A stretch of 64,000 bases of DNA from CAVQEG01 sp963711465 (GTDB lineage Bacteria; Bacteroidota; Ignavibacteria; OLB7). The DNA is taken from assembly GCA_963711465.1 (NCBI GenBank), contig CAVQEG010000001.1, positions 2,852,001 to 2,916,000 of the forward strand, given 5' to 3'. The notes below the pieces were generated by a model. The model made no database searches. It was not told the origin of the DNA and saw only the letters and a list, made by a program, of their open reading frames with translations. This document shows positions 52,605 through 61,126 of the stretch, piece by piece; positions within the stretch are counted from its first letter, which is position 1; each line of letters starts with the position of its first letter. The position numbers and the translations under genes were made by a program.

Positions 52605-55274
52605 ATGGAAGGAAATTTCTCCAATCGTGTGCAGGATGTGATTCGTCTCAGCCGCGAAGAGGCCTTGCGTCTGGGGCACGACTACATCGGCACCGAGCAT
52701 CTGCTGCTGGGAATCATCCGCGAAGGCAAGGGTGTGGCGGTGAAGATTCTCCGCAACCTCGGCGGCGATCTGTTCAAGATCAAGAAGGCGATCGAGGATA
52801 CCGTGCGCGCCACCGGCGGTACGCTTACCATCGGCAATATCCCGCTGACCAAGCAGGCCGAAAAGGTGCTCAAGATCACCTACCTCGAGGCGAAGCTCTA
52901 CAAGAGCGACGTCATCGGTACCGAGCACCTGCTGCTGTCGCTGCTGCGCGATGATGACAACATCGCCGCGCAGATCCTCTCGCAGTTCGGCATTACCTAC
53001 GAGGCCGTGCGTACCGAACTGGAGAACATCCAGTCGGGTCGCTCCTCGACGCCGTCGAAATCCTCCGGCAGCGGTGGCGGCTCCGCCTCCTCCGGCGGTG
53101 GTCGCAGTCGTGAGCGGCAGGAACGCGTCAAGACGCCCGTGCTCGACAACTTCGGTCGCGACCTCACCAAGCTCGCCGCCGACGACAAACTCGACCCGGT
53201 CATCGGTCGCGAAAAGGAAATCGAACGCGTCGCGCAGATCCTATCACGCCGGAAGAAGAACAACCCGGTGCTCATCGGCGAACCCGGCGTCGGCAAGACC
53301 GCCATCGCCGAAGGTCTCGCCCTGCGCATCGTCCAGAAGAAGGTCTCGCGCGTGCTGCACGACAAGCGCATCGTCACCCTCGACCTCGCCGCCCTGGTCG
53401 CCGGTACCAAGTACCGCGGTCAGTTCGAAGAACGGATGAAGGCCGTGATGAATGAGCTCGAAAAGGCCAAGGACGTCATCCTCTTCATCGACGAGCTGCA
53501 TACCATCGTCGGCGCAGGCGGCGCCTCCGGTTCCCTCGATGCCTCCAACATGTTCAAGCCCGCCCTCGCCCGCGGCGACATCCAGTGCATCGGCGCAACC
53601 ACCCTCGACGAATACCGCCAGTACATCGAAAAGGACGGCGCGCTCGACCGACGCTTCCAGAAGATCATGGTCGACCCGCCGTCGGTCGATGAGACCATCC
53701 AGATCCTGCGGAACGTCAAGAACAAGTACGAGGAGCATCACAACGTCCGGTACTCCGAGGCCGCCATCGACTGCTGCGTGACGCTGGCCGAACGCTACAT
53801 CACCGACCGGTTCCTTCCCGACAAGGCCCTCGACGTGATGGACGAGGTCGGTGCCCGCGTTCACCTCAGCTCCATCGTCGTCCCCAAGCACGTGCTCGAT
53901 CTCGAACAGAAGATCGAGGACGTCAAGCAGGAGAAGAACCAGGTCGTCAAGAATCAGAATTTCGAGGAGGCCGCACGCCTTCGCGATCTGGAGAAGAAGC
54001 TCCAAAACGATCTCGAATCGGCGAAGGAGGAGTGGGAGGAGACCGCCAGCGAACGGATCGTCGACGTCAACGACGAGCAGGTGGCCGACGTGGTCGCGAT
54101 GATGACCGGCATTCCGGTCTCGAAGATCGCACAGGAGGAATCCGACAAACTCCTGAAGATGGCCGAAGCCCTCAAGCGCGAGGTCATCGGACAGGACGAA
54201 GCGATCGAACAGCTCTCCAAGGCGATCCGCCGTGCCCGCGCCGGGCTCAAGGATCCGAATCGCCCCATCGGCTCGTTCATCTTCCTCGGACCTACCGGCG
54301 TCGGTAAGACCGAGCTCGTCAAGGCGCTCGCACGCTACCTCTTCGACTCCGAGGATTCCCTCGTGCGTATCGATATGTCGGAGTACATGGAGAAGTTCTC
54401 CGTCTCCCGCCTCGTCGGCGCGCCTCCGGGCTACGTCGGCTACGAAGAGGGTGGCCAGCTCACCGAAAAGGTGCGCCGCAAGCCGTACTCCGTCGTCCTG
54501 CTCGATGAAATCGAAAAGGCCCACCCGGATGTGTTCAACATCCTGCTGCAGGTGCTCGACGACGGTATCCTTACCGATTCGCTCGGCCGCCGTGTCGATT
54601 TCAAGAACACGATCATCGTGATGACCTCGAACGTCGGTGTGCGCGACCTGAAGGCCGGTGGCAAGATGGGCTTCACGACCGGCGAAGAGGTCGACAAGTA
54701 CGAGGAGATGAAGAATACCGTCGAGGACTCGATGAAGCGGCTCTTCAATCCCGAGTTCCTCAACCGTGTCGACGACACCATCGTCTTCCGGCCGCTCAAT
54801 CAGCAGGACATCTTCCAGATCATCGAGATCCAGACGCGTCAGCTGCTGAAGCGACTCAACGCGATGCACATCACCGTCGACATCTCCGACGCGGCAAAGC
54901 GCTACCTGGCCGAAAAGGGCTACGACGAGAAGTATGGCGCCCGCCCGCTGCGGCGCACCATCCAGCGCTACGTCGAGGACGAACTGGCCGAGCTCGTGCT
55001 CCGCGGTCAGGTCGGCGAGGGCGGTACCGTCCACGTCGACTTCGATGCCGAGGCCAGCAAGCTCACCTACCAGGCCATCAAGGGTACGCCACCGAACAAG
55101 GAGGCGTCCGTTGATGACAAGGATGCCAAGCCGGAATCCGGAACGGATGGTGGCGCCGCCGCCTCCGAGTCAGAAACCGAAACGGTCGAGGAGTCCACAC
55201 CCGAGGAAAAGAGCCCCCGCTCGAAAAACCGCGGCACGAAGGGCTCCGCCCAGAAGGAGGACGAGGAAGAGTGA
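52605..55274 (+). CDS. clpC: ATP-dependent Clp protease ATP-binding subunit ClpC
   Basis: The 889-residue product is a two-AAA unfoldase that feeds ClpP. Order: Clp-N repeats (residues 1-145; FSNRVQDVIRLSREEALRLG, HLLLSLLRDDDNIAAQIL), AAA1 with Walker A GEPGVGKTAIAEG and Walker B ILFIDELHTIVG, the UVR-containing middle domain (NFEEAARLRDLEKKLQND), AAA2 with GPTGVGKTELVKALARYLFD and VVLLDEIEKAHPDVFN, and the C-terminal lid (GARPLRRTIQRYVEDELAE). The C-terminus carries an extra Glu/Ser/Lys-rich tail of about 60 residues ending KGSAQKEDEEE. The ATG at 52605 follows AAGGGA; the longer open frame upstream is non-coding. Confidence 0.97.
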   Translation: MEGNFSNRVQDVIRLSREEALRLGHDYIGTEHLLLGIIREGKGVAVKILRNLGGDLFKIKKAIEDTVRATGGTLTIGNIPLTKQAEKVLKITYLEAKLYKSDVIGTEHLLLSLLRDDDNIAAQILSQFGITYEAVRTELENIQSGRSSTPSKSSGSGGGSASSGGGRSRERQERVKTPVLDNFGRDLTKLAADDKLDPVIGREKEIERVAQILSRRKKNNPVLIGEPGVGKTAIAEGLALRIVQKKVSRVLHDKRIVTLDLAALVAGTKYRGQFEERMKAVMNELEKAKDVILFIDELHTIVGAGGASGSLDASNMFKPALARGDIQCIGATTLDEYRQYIEKDGALDRRFQKIMVDPPSVDETIQILRNVKNKYEEHHNVRYSEAAIDCCVTLAERYITDRFLPDKALDVMDEVGARVHLSSIVVPKHVLDLEQKIEDVKQEKNQVVKNQNFEEAARLRDLEKKLQNDLESAKEEWEETASERIVDVNDEQVADVVAMMTGIPVSKIAQEESDKLLKMAEALKREVIGQDEAIEQLSKAIRRARAGLKDPNRPIGSFIFLGPTGVGKTELVKALARYLFDSEDSLVRIDMSEYMEKFSVSRLVGAPPGYVGYEEGGQLTEKVRRKPYSVVLLDEIEKAHPDVFNILLQVLDDGILTDSLGRRVDFKNTIIVMTSNVGVRDLKAGGKMGFTTGEEVDKYEEMKNTVEDSMKRLFNPEFLNRVDDTIVFRPLNQQDIFQIIEIQTRQLLKRLNAMHITVDISDAAKRYLAEKGYDEKYGARPLRRTIQRYVEDELAELVLRGQVGEGGTVHVDFDAEASKLTYQAIKGTPPNKEASVDDKDAKPESGTDGGAAASESETETVEESTPEEKSPRSKNRGTKGSAQKEDEEE

Positions 55275-55323
55275 AATCGGCCTGATGTGCGTCCCGAATG
55301 CCACGGGTCGTCGAACCTTGTGA

Positions 55324-55361
55324 AATCCCGGATCGTCCCCGCGACGGTCCGGGATTTTCCT
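55324..55361 (+). terminator. terminator after clpC
   Basis: AATCCCGGATCGT pairs with ACGGTCCGGGATT around CCCCGCG, with T residues following. It lies about 50 bp past the clpC stop. Confidence 0.65.
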
Positions 55362-55383
55362 ATGTTCCGCCATCCATGACCAC

Positions 55384-55896
55384 ATGTTGAATTCTCGCCC
55401 GTCGCGCTGCCCGATGCCACTGATGCGCCTTGCCGCCTTCGTCGTCCTCCTGGTCGCCATCGTGCCGTGTGCCGTCCGGGCGCAGGACGCACGCCTCGGC
55501 GTCGGACCGAAAGTCGGGTTCTACGCCGGCGACGGCTTCCCCCTCTTCGGTCTGACAGCGGACATCCCCGTCACCCAGCGATCGTTCCTCGAACCCGCCG
55601 GCGAAATCCTCACCGGTACGCGCAAGTCCACCGTCATTATCGCCGACCTCAACGGTCGCTACTACTTCGGCCGCGCCGGCGCCGCCACCGGCGTCTTCCT
55701 GCTCGGCGGATTCGGACTGCACATCGACGTGCCCGACGTCGGCAGCACCGAGGTCGGCTTCCGCGTCAATACCGGCGTTGGCTACGCCTTCGATCCGATC
55801 TCCTTCCTGCAGCCCTGGATTGGTCTGAAGATCTACCTGCTGGATCAGAAGGGCAGCGATGTCTCACTGCAGGGCGGTGCGCTCATCCGGTTCTGA
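55384..55896 (+). CDS. small outer-membrane beta-barrel-like protein
   Basis: The 170-residue product has a signal peptide (from the ATG at 55384 or at 55414/55423; core LAAFVVLLVAIVPCAVRA, then QDAR). The mature part has alternating hydrophobic strands (GVGPKVGFYAG, VIIADLNGRYYFG, GVFLLGGFGLHIDV, VGFRVNTGVGYAF, GGALIRF) ending in a terminal Phe, as do outer-membrane barrels recognised by Bam. By size it would be an 8-strand barrel. Role unknown. Confidence 0.65.
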   Translation: MLNSRPSRCPMPLMRLAAFVVLLVAIVPCAVRAQDARLGVGPKVGFYAGDGFPLFGLTADIPVTQRSFLEPAGEILTGTRKSTVIIADLNGRYYFGRAGAATGVFLLGGFGLHIDVPDVGSTEVGFRVNTGVGYAFDPISFLQPWIGLKIYLLDQKGSDVSLQGGALIRF

Positions 55897-56119
55897 ACGC
55901 TCCCGTGCTCCTCGATTCCTGACCGCCGTCTCGCTCGCAGACGGCGACCGCCCCCCCGTCACCACCCTCGCACCGGAAACCCATCACTTCAGATCGAAAC
56001 TCCATCGCCGTCGACAGGCCGTCGATCTCGCCAAAATTTTTCCAGAATTCAATCTTGCCGATCAGGCGCAATAGTTGCAGGCAGTGGCCGTGGTGGAACG
56101 TTTGATTGACTTGAGAGAC
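55897..56119. other. non-coding 3' flank of the barrel gene
   Basis: I see no gene here. It includes AT-rich bases (CCAAAATTTTTCCAG, about 56032-56046) that could belong to a promoter for the structured region downstream, but no full -33/-7 match. Confidence 0.4.
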
Positions 56120-56315
56120 GCCGCGGTTCAAGCCCGCCCGGACTTCGCCGCGGCACCGATCCCGGGGGTTGTGGATTGACCCCGGGATCGAACGCCCCGA
56201 GCTGCTGGACCCAACCCGGGGTGGAGGAATGAAATCGCTTGGACCCGATTTCATTCCTGCCTGTGATAGGCACCGAAAGAGACAGGGGCGACCACCACTC
56301 GCCCCTGTTTTTTTT
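56120..56315 (+). ncRNA. candidate structured RNA ending in a strong terminator
   Basis: Six hairpins follow each other. GCCGCGG/CCGCGGC pair at 56120-56154. GATCCCGGGG/CCCCGGGATC (56158-56189) has a 10-bp stem. CCCCG/CGGGG pair at 56195-56221. AGGAATGAAATCG/CGATTTCATTCCT (56225-56258) is a perfect 13-bp stem. TGCCT/AGGCA pair at 56258-56272. The last is a textbook terminator, ACAGGGGCGA/TCGCCCCTGT (56282-56308), with eight T. I checked by eye for RNase P, SRP, tmRNA and 6S features and recognised none. It could instead be the long structured 3' end of the barrel gene's message. Confidence 0.5.
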
Positions 56316-56376
56316 GTGCCTGCGTCTCCGGCCGCGACTGTCCCGACACTCGAGGTTGCTGCAAGTCAGCCACCCC

Positions 56377-56415
56377 GAAAAAGACCGAGGCGGCCCCCGC
56401 TACAGGAACCGCCCC
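56377..56415 (-). terminator. terminator of the isoaspartyl peptidase gene
   Basis: On the reverse strand GGGGCGG (56409-56415) pairs with CCGCCTC (56387-56393) and is followed by TCTTTTTC. It lies about 190 bp past the stop codon at 56604. Confidence 0.5.
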
Positions 56416-56603
56416 GAATGTCCGAGCTGCTTCGCCTTCCACAACTTCTGGGGTGTTGAAGTTGCAGCCGACGGACAGGAAACACGGCTCGACGGGCATT
56501 TGTTAGCCTCCGAATTGGATTTGTCGAATTAATTATTTCTCATCGAGAAATCCGACCGATTGCTGTGACATCGGCCGCCACTTCCGGGTCTTATTTGAAT
56601 TCA

Positions 56604-57536
56604 TCATCGCTCATGGATGCGGATGTCGATCTCACCGTCGAGTCTAATCGACGCGCGATACATGCCGGCGGAATTGTACGGCATGGCGATTCGCCCGGCG
56701 GTGTCGATCGCAATCAGCCCGCCGTCGCCGCCGAGCGCTCCGAGTTTGTCGATCACCGCCTCCGCAGCGTCGGCCACCGACGTTCCACCATAGTCCATCA
56801 TCGCGCAGAGGTCGTAGGCGGTCACGCCGCGAAGGAAGAACTCGCCGTGACCGGTACAGGACACCGCCGCGCTTCGATTGTCCGCATACGTTCCCGCGCC
56901 GATCACCGGTGAATCGCCGATGCGACCGAACCGCTTGTTGGTCATGCCACCGGTCGAGGTCGCTGCAGCCACATTGCCGCCCACATCGACGGCGACCGCA
57001 CCGACCGTTCCCTTCGGCAGCTCGTCGCTGTGATCCAGCTGTACACCGCCGCCCTCCCGCACCCGCAGATACTGTTCGTGCCGAAACACGTCGAAGAAAT
57101 ATTCATCCGCTTCGAATTCCATCCCGAGTTCGTGCGCAAACACCTCGGCGCCGGGACCTCCCATGAACACGTGGGGCGAGCGGTCCATCACCATGCGGGC
57201 GAGCGCAATCGGATTGCGGACATGCTGCACCTGGGCGACGGCACCGGCGCGACGGGTTCGGCCGCACATGATCGAGGCGTCCATTTCGTGCCGACCATCG
57301 TGGGTGAAGACCGAACCGCGTCCGGCGTTGAACAGGGGGTTGTCCTCCAGATCGCGGACGGCCACTTCGACGGCGTCGAGTGCGGCGCCACCGGCGGAGA
57401 GCAGGCGCCAGCCGACGAGCAGCGCATGCTCGAGAGCGGCGCGGTACCGCGGCTCGCGGCCGTCCGGATCTGTTTCCCTGCGAATGGCACCGGCGCCGCC
57501 GTGAATGGCGAGCACCGGTCGGATCGTATTCGACAT
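56604..57536 (-). CDS. iaaA: isoaspartyl peptidase / type 2 L-asparaginase (Ntn hydrolase)
   Basis: The 310-residue product is a plant-type asparaginase. It starts MSNTIRPVLAIHGGAGAIRR, has PLFNAGRGSVFTHDGRHEMD and the nucleophile Thr at the self-cleavage site in LPKGTVGAVAVDVGGNVAAA (G/T bond), then RIGDSPVIGAGTYADNR and CTGHGEFFLR. It splits isoaspartyl dipeptides and asparagine after autocatalytic cleavage into two chains. The ATG at 57536 is the family start; the frame is open 17 codons further. No signal peptide, so cytoplasmic. Confidence 0.94.
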   Translation of the reverse strand: MSNTIRPVLAIHGGAGAIRRETDPDGREPRYRAALEHALLVGWRLLSAGGAALDAVEVAVRDLEDNPLFNAGRGSVFTHDGRHEMDASIMCGRTRRAGAVAQVQHVRNPIALARMVMDRSPHVFMGGPGAEVFAHELGMEFEADEYFFDVFRHEQYLRVREGGGVQLDHSDELPKGTVGAVAVDVGGNVAAATSTGGMTNKRFGRIGDSPVIGAGTYADNRSAAVSCTGHGEFFLRGVTAYDLCAMMDYGGTSVADAAEAVIDKLGALGGDGGLIAIDTAGRIAMPYNSAGMYRASIRLDGEIDIRIHER

Positions 57537-57586
57537 ATCGTGCGCGGGTTGGATGAGGGGATTTGGAGAATTCGTACCGAAGGGCA

Positions 57587-58048
57587 CTACCAGTTCTGAG
57601 ATGCATTCCGGTCCGACGGATAGTCGCTCGCCCGGACGAACTGCATCATGAGGACGGCCTGAACGACACCCCGTAGGTCGTGATCGGTCGGGAGGAAGGG
57701 CATCACGATATCGCCTGTGGAGCTGCCGGCCGGCAGCTTCAGCTTCAGCAGCATCCGCGGCGAGCGACCCATGCTCGTGCTGGTGCGTCGGATGTCGTTG
57801 TCCAAGTAGAATCCCTTCTCCACCTGTCGGGTCGTGAAGCCCGCGGGCAAACTAACTCGGAAGCCATCGTAGCGATCCGGGCTTGCATAGATCTGTCGCA
57901 CGAGTTCGCTGATATCGCGCGTTCCATGCCACGGTTCCGACTGGACCGGCATCACGTTCATAGTGATGTCATCGCTCGCGCCATCCTCGTTCTTCCCGCT
58001 GTGGAAGAGCTCCGTTTCCGCCTCGTGGACCTGTGTACCTTCGGGCAA
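57587..58048 (-). CDS. hypothetical protein, start uncertain
   Basis: The open frame extends to 58213, but its first 50 codons overlap another ORF in a different frame and look non-coding (Arg/Pro/Ser-rich). From a TTG at 58048 the product is 153 residues: MPEGTQVHEAETELFHSG, then a central RYDGFRVSLPAGFTTRQVEK and a C-terminal MLLKLKLPAGSSTGDIVMPF. No family recognised. A run of eight G (58053-58060, C on this strand) lies just upstream and may hide a frameshift. The phrase STPACASPPPQ just before it resembles the end of a lipoprotein signal, which supports an upstream start in some frame. Confidence 0.4.
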   Translation of the reverse strand: MPEGTQVHEAETELFHSGKNEDGASDDITMNVMPVQSEPWHGTRDISELVRQIYASPDRYDGFRVSLPAGFTTRQVEKGFYLDNDIRRTSTSMGRSPRMLLKLKLPAGSSTGDIVMPFLPTDHDLRGVVQAVLMMQFVRASDYPSDRNASQNW

Positions 58049-58079
58049 TTGCGGGGGGGGTGAAGCGCAAGCAGGCGTA

Positions 58080-58316
58080 CTAGACGCCGAGTCCGCAGGT
58101 GGCCACCGAGAAATTCCCGAGCCGTCCGTGCACCATGTCGGGTTCGGTGGCGGGTTCGCCGTCGGGTTCGCTCTGCGCCGAATACGTATCGGCATTTGCG
58201 GCGATCCAGACACAGACCGTGTCGGCCGTGCGGGTCTGCGTCACCATCTTCCGACCGACGAACTGGTTCAGCCGGAATTCCGGCTCATTCGTTTCCCTCG
58301 GTTCTCCCTTTTTCAA
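58080..58316 (-). CDS. small hypothetical protein, TTG start with strong ribosome binding site
   Basis: The 78-residue ORF starts at TTG 58316 with GGAAGGAG spaced 5 bp upstream, one of the best ribosome binding sites in the window, which argues that it is translated. The product (MKKGEPRETNEPEFRLNQF..., ending NFSVATCGLGV) has two Cys, no signal peptide and no membrane segment; I recognise no family. Its stop is 32 bp upstream of the next ORF's proposed start. Confidence 0.45.
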   Translation of the reverse strand: MKKGEPRETNEPEFRLNQFVGRKMVTQTRTADTVCVWIAANADTYSAQSEPDGEPATEPDMVHGRLGNFSVATCGLGV

Positions 58317-58422
58317 CAGTCTCCTTCCGGGTACGTCGCACGTATGCTCGGCAACCGTTTCGCTTCGCCTCCGATGCGGTCCGCTTCGATAAGGGGTTGA
58401 TTTCGTTCGGGGTGTTCTGCTC

Positions 58423-58430
58423 TATCTTCC
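58423..58430 (+). promoter_or_regulatory. candidate -7 element directly before the cupin_5 ATG
   Basis: TATCTTCC, with TTTC at 58401-58404 (18-bp spacer), lies only 3 bp before the ATG at 58434. If used, the message would be leaderless or nearly so. Confidence 0.35.
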
Positions 58431-58433
58431 CCC

Positions 58434-58928
58434 ATGACTGCTCATGACTACATTCGCGCGCTCGACCTCGCGCCGCATCCGGAGGGCGGGCACTACCGGG
58501 AGACGTACCGATCGGCGGACGGAATCGCCGGTCCGTACCTGCCGGGGCGCTACCGCGGCGGACGTCCGTTCTGCACCGCCATCCTCTTTCTGCTGCAAGG
58601 TCTCGAACGCTCTCGTCTGCATCGCCTTGCAAGCGATGAACTGTGGCACTACCACGACGGCGACACCATTCACCTCGTGCTGATCGCTCCGAACGGAGAG
58701 CGCCACGACGTGCGCGTCGGACCCGATATCGCCGATGGCGAAGTGCTGCAGGCGGTAATTCCGGCCGGCTGGTGGTTCGGCGGCGCGGTCGTTCGTCCCG
58801 ACGGATTCACCCTCGTCTCCTGCACCGTCGCTCCCGGGTTCGACTTCGACGACTTCGAACTGGCCGATCGCGATCGGCTCATCGAGACGTTCCCCCAGCA
58901 CCGCGAGGTGATCGAGCGGTTGACCTGA
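58434..58928 (+). CDS. cupin_5 (DUF985) family protein
   Basis: The 164-residue product matches the DUF985 cupin family: YIRALDLAPHPEGGHYRETY, AILFLLQGLERSRLHRLASD, ELWHYHDGDTIHLVLI, AGWWFGGAVV and CTVAPGFDFDDFELADRD. It has no N-terminal targeting signal. The substrate of this sugar-binding-like cupin family is unknown. It starts 17 bp before the next gene on the same strand and probably shares its message. Confidence 0.88.
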   Translation: MTAHDYIRALDLAPHPEGGHYRETYRSADGIAGPYLPGRYRGGRPFCTAILFLLQGLERSRLHRLASDELWHYHDGDTIHLVLIAPNGERHDVRVGPDIADGEVLQAVIPAGWWFGGAVVRPDGFTLVSCTVAPGFDFDDFELADRDRLIETFPQHREVIERLT

Positions 58929-58945
58929 GGATCCCACCTGCACTG

Positions 58946-59653
58946 ATGAAACGAACCCTGATATCCTGGAGTTCCGGCAAGGACAGCGCGTGGATGCTGC
59001 ACCTGCTGCAGCAGCGCACCGACATCGAGATCGTGGCGCTTGTGACGACCGTGAGCAACGACGCGGTCTCGATGCATCGCACGCCGGTTGCATTGCTCGA
59101 GGAACAGTCGACCGCCGCCGGCCTGCCGCTCTGGCTGGTGGAGATTCCCGACCCATGTCCGAATCGCGACTATGAGCAGGCAATGCACGCGCTCATCGAG
59201 CGGGCGCGTGCCGAGAACATCGACGCCATGGCATTCGGCGACCTGTTCCTCGAGGACGTGCGCGACTACCGGATGTCGCGGCTGGAGGGAACGGGTATCG
59301 CGCCGATGTTCCCACTATGGGGAATTCCCACGGACGAATTGTCCGCGCGAATGATCGCCGGGGGGCTGCGCGCCTCGGTGGTGTGCGTCGACACCGATCG
59401 GCTCGACGCCGCATTTCTCGGGCGGGAATTCGACGAGTTATTCCTGGGAGATCTTCCCGAGGGCGTCGATCGCTGTGGTGAGCGGGGGGAATTCCACACG
59501 TTCTGTCATGGTGGCCCGATGTATTCAGGTTCGATCGAATTCGAAGCGGGGCGGCGGATGCAGGGAGAGCGGTTCATTCACCTCGATCTGAATTCCTCAA
59601 CGGCGACGGTGCCGTCGGGCGCCACGCATGAGGACGGACGCGTCCGGTGTTGA
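58946..59653 (+). CDS. diphthine-ammonia ligase-like ATPase (adenine nucleotide alpha hydrolase)
   Basis: The 235-residue product has the PP-loop SWSSGKDSAWMLHLLQQ at its start, then LVTTVSNDAVSMHRTP, AMAFGDLFLEDVRDYRMSRL and CGERGEFHTFCHGGPMY. This is the ATP_bind_4/DUF71 family that includes eukaryotic Dph6, which amidates diphthine; bacteria have no diphthamide, so the bacterial role is unknown. It follows cupin_5 by 17 bp. Confidence 0.88.
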   Translation: MKRTLISWSSGKDSAWMLHLLQQRTDIEIVALVTTVSNDAVSMHRTPVALLEEQSTAAGLPLWLVEIPDPCPNRDYEQAMHALIERARAENIDAMAFGDLFLEDVRDYRMSRLEGTGIAPMFPLWGIPTDELSARMIAGGLRASVVCVDTDRLDAAFLGREFDELFLGDLPEGVDRCGERGEFHTFCHGGPMYSGSIEFEAGRRMQGERFIHLDLNSSTATVPSGATHEDGRVRC

Positions 59654-59767
59654 ACGGAGCGGGGAGAATTGGATGCTGCTGCAACCGGGGTCCGGCAATC
59701 GGCCGACGTGCGTGTGTGAATTCCGACATCCGACTTCTCGCTGCTGACACCGGGGCACACCGCTGCG

Positions 59768-59775
59768 TATCTTTG
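59768..59775 (+). promoter_or_regulatory. candidate promoter element for the ABC ATPase gene
   Basis: TATCTTTG is an exact TAnnTTTG match 36 bp before the GTG start. CTGACA at 59744-59749 could serve as a sigma-70-like -35 box with an 18-bp spacer. Confidence 0.45.
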
Positions 59776-59810
59776 GGGCTTTCGATCCCCGAACCATCCG
59801 ATTCCCACCT

Positions 59811-60908
59811 GTGGCCAACGTATCGCTCGACAACGTGGTGAAGCGCTTCGACGACGGCACCGTCGCCGTCAAAGGCGTCTCGTTCGACCTTTCCGACGGC
59901 GAATTCCTCGTGATCGTCGGTCCCTCCGGATGCGGCAAGACGACCACGCTCCGGATGATCGCCGGACTCGAATCGGCAACCTCGGGAGAGATCCGCATCG
60001 GCGATCGCGTCGTCAATGCCGTCCATCCCAAGGACCGCGACATCGCGATGGTCTTTCAGAACTACGCCCTCTATCCGCACATGACCGTCCGGCAGAACCT
60101 CGAGTTCGCGCTGAAGATGCGGAAGGTCGCGAAGGCCGCGCGCGCCGAGCGCGTGGCGACCGTGGCGCGGATGCTCGAGCTCGAGCCACTGCTGGAACGC
60201 AAGCCGAAGGCACTCTCGGGCGGGCAGCGGCAGCGCGTGGCGCTCGGCCGGGCGATCGTGCGGAATCCGAAGGTGTTCCTCTTCGACGAACCGTTATCGA
60301 ATCTGGACGCGAAGCTTCGCACACAGACGCGGGCGGAACTGCAGCGACTGCATCATGAACTGAAGGCGACGTCGATATACGTGACGCACGATCAGGTGGA
60401 GGCGATGACGATGGCCGACAAGATCGTGGTGATGAATGCGGGAGAGGTTCAGCAGATCGCGCCACCGATCGAGCTCTACAACGATCCGGTGAATCGGTTC
60501 GTGGCGGGATTCATCGGCACGCCGGCGATGAATTTCTTCGACGGACACATCCGGAGAACCGGCGAAGGGGTCGTCTTCGAGCAGGAGGGTGAAGGTGGGT
60601 TGAGAATTCCACTGGAGGATGTCCCAGTCGAACTCGACGCCGTGGCGGTGGCACTGGGCGTGCGCCCGGAGCATCTGGAGCTGACCGACGCGAACGATCC
60701 GCTGGGATTCGCGACTCGGATCGAGGTCGTCGAGACGCTGGGCGCGCAGACGCTGCTGCATTTCCCATCAGGGCACGACCTGGCGATAGCGGCGGTGCAT
60801 CCGGACCACGTGCTGCACTACGGAGAGGAGATTCATCTGCGAGTGGTGCGGGGGAAGGGGTACTTCTTCGACGCTGCGGCGGTTGCCGCCAAGAGCACCA
60901 AGGGGTAG
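59811..60908 (+). CDS. ABC transporter ATP-binding protein, MalK/UgpC type
   Basis: The 365-residue product has Walker A VGPSGCGKTTTLRMIAGLE, the Q-loop FQNYALYPHMTV, the signature LSGGQRQRVALGRAIVRNP, Walker B VFLFDEPLSNLDAKLR and the H-loop YVTHDQVEAMTMADKIVVM. The C-terminal TOBE/regulatory part (ALGVRPEHLELTDAND) is present. This type powers uptake of sugars or glycerol-3-phosphate. No permease or binding-protein gene is next to it, as is common for shared MalK-type ATPases. Start codon is GTG. Confidence 0.92.
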   Translation: MANVSLDNVVKRFDDGTVAVKGVSFDLSDGEFLVIVGPSGCGKTTTLRMIAGLESATSGEIRIGDRVVNAVHPKDRDIAMVFQNYALYPHMTVRQNLEFALKMRKVAKAARAERVATVARMLELEPLLERKPKALSGGQRQRVALGRAIVRNPKVFLFDEPLSNLDAKLRTQTRAELQRLHHELKATSIYVTHDQVEAMTMADKIVVMNAGEVQQIAPPIELYNDPVNRFVAGFIGTPAMNFFDGHIRRTGEGVVFEQEGEGGLRIPLEDVPVELDAVAVALGVRPEHLELTDANDPLGFATRIEVVETLGAQTLLHFPSGHDLAIAAVHPDHVLHYGEEIHLRVVRGKGYFFDAAAVAAKSTKG

Positions 60909-61126
60909 CGGGCACGTGGGGTCCGGAGTGGGGAACGAGGGCGGTGCCGGCAGTTGTTTCCGCCGGGTCCGCCGAGATCGCCAAGGGGGGAGGCATGGGG
61001 AGTCGGAGGTCCGGGGGCGACACCAGCACGACGAGCGTCTTCCCGACAACGAATCCAGCGCGACCGTACTGAAGGATCTCGAGGTCGACTCGGATTCCAT
61101 TGCCATTGTTCTTCCTTCGCAAGCCA

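Noticed and set aside
56120..56160. tRNA T-arm-like sequence GGTTCAAGCCC
   Set aside because: The flanking bases do not form a T-stem and no acceptor or anticodon arm is present.
57587..58316. One gene broken by a frameshift at the G run
   Set aside because: The upstream ORF ends at 58080, before the G run at 58053-58060, so slippage there cannot join the two frames.
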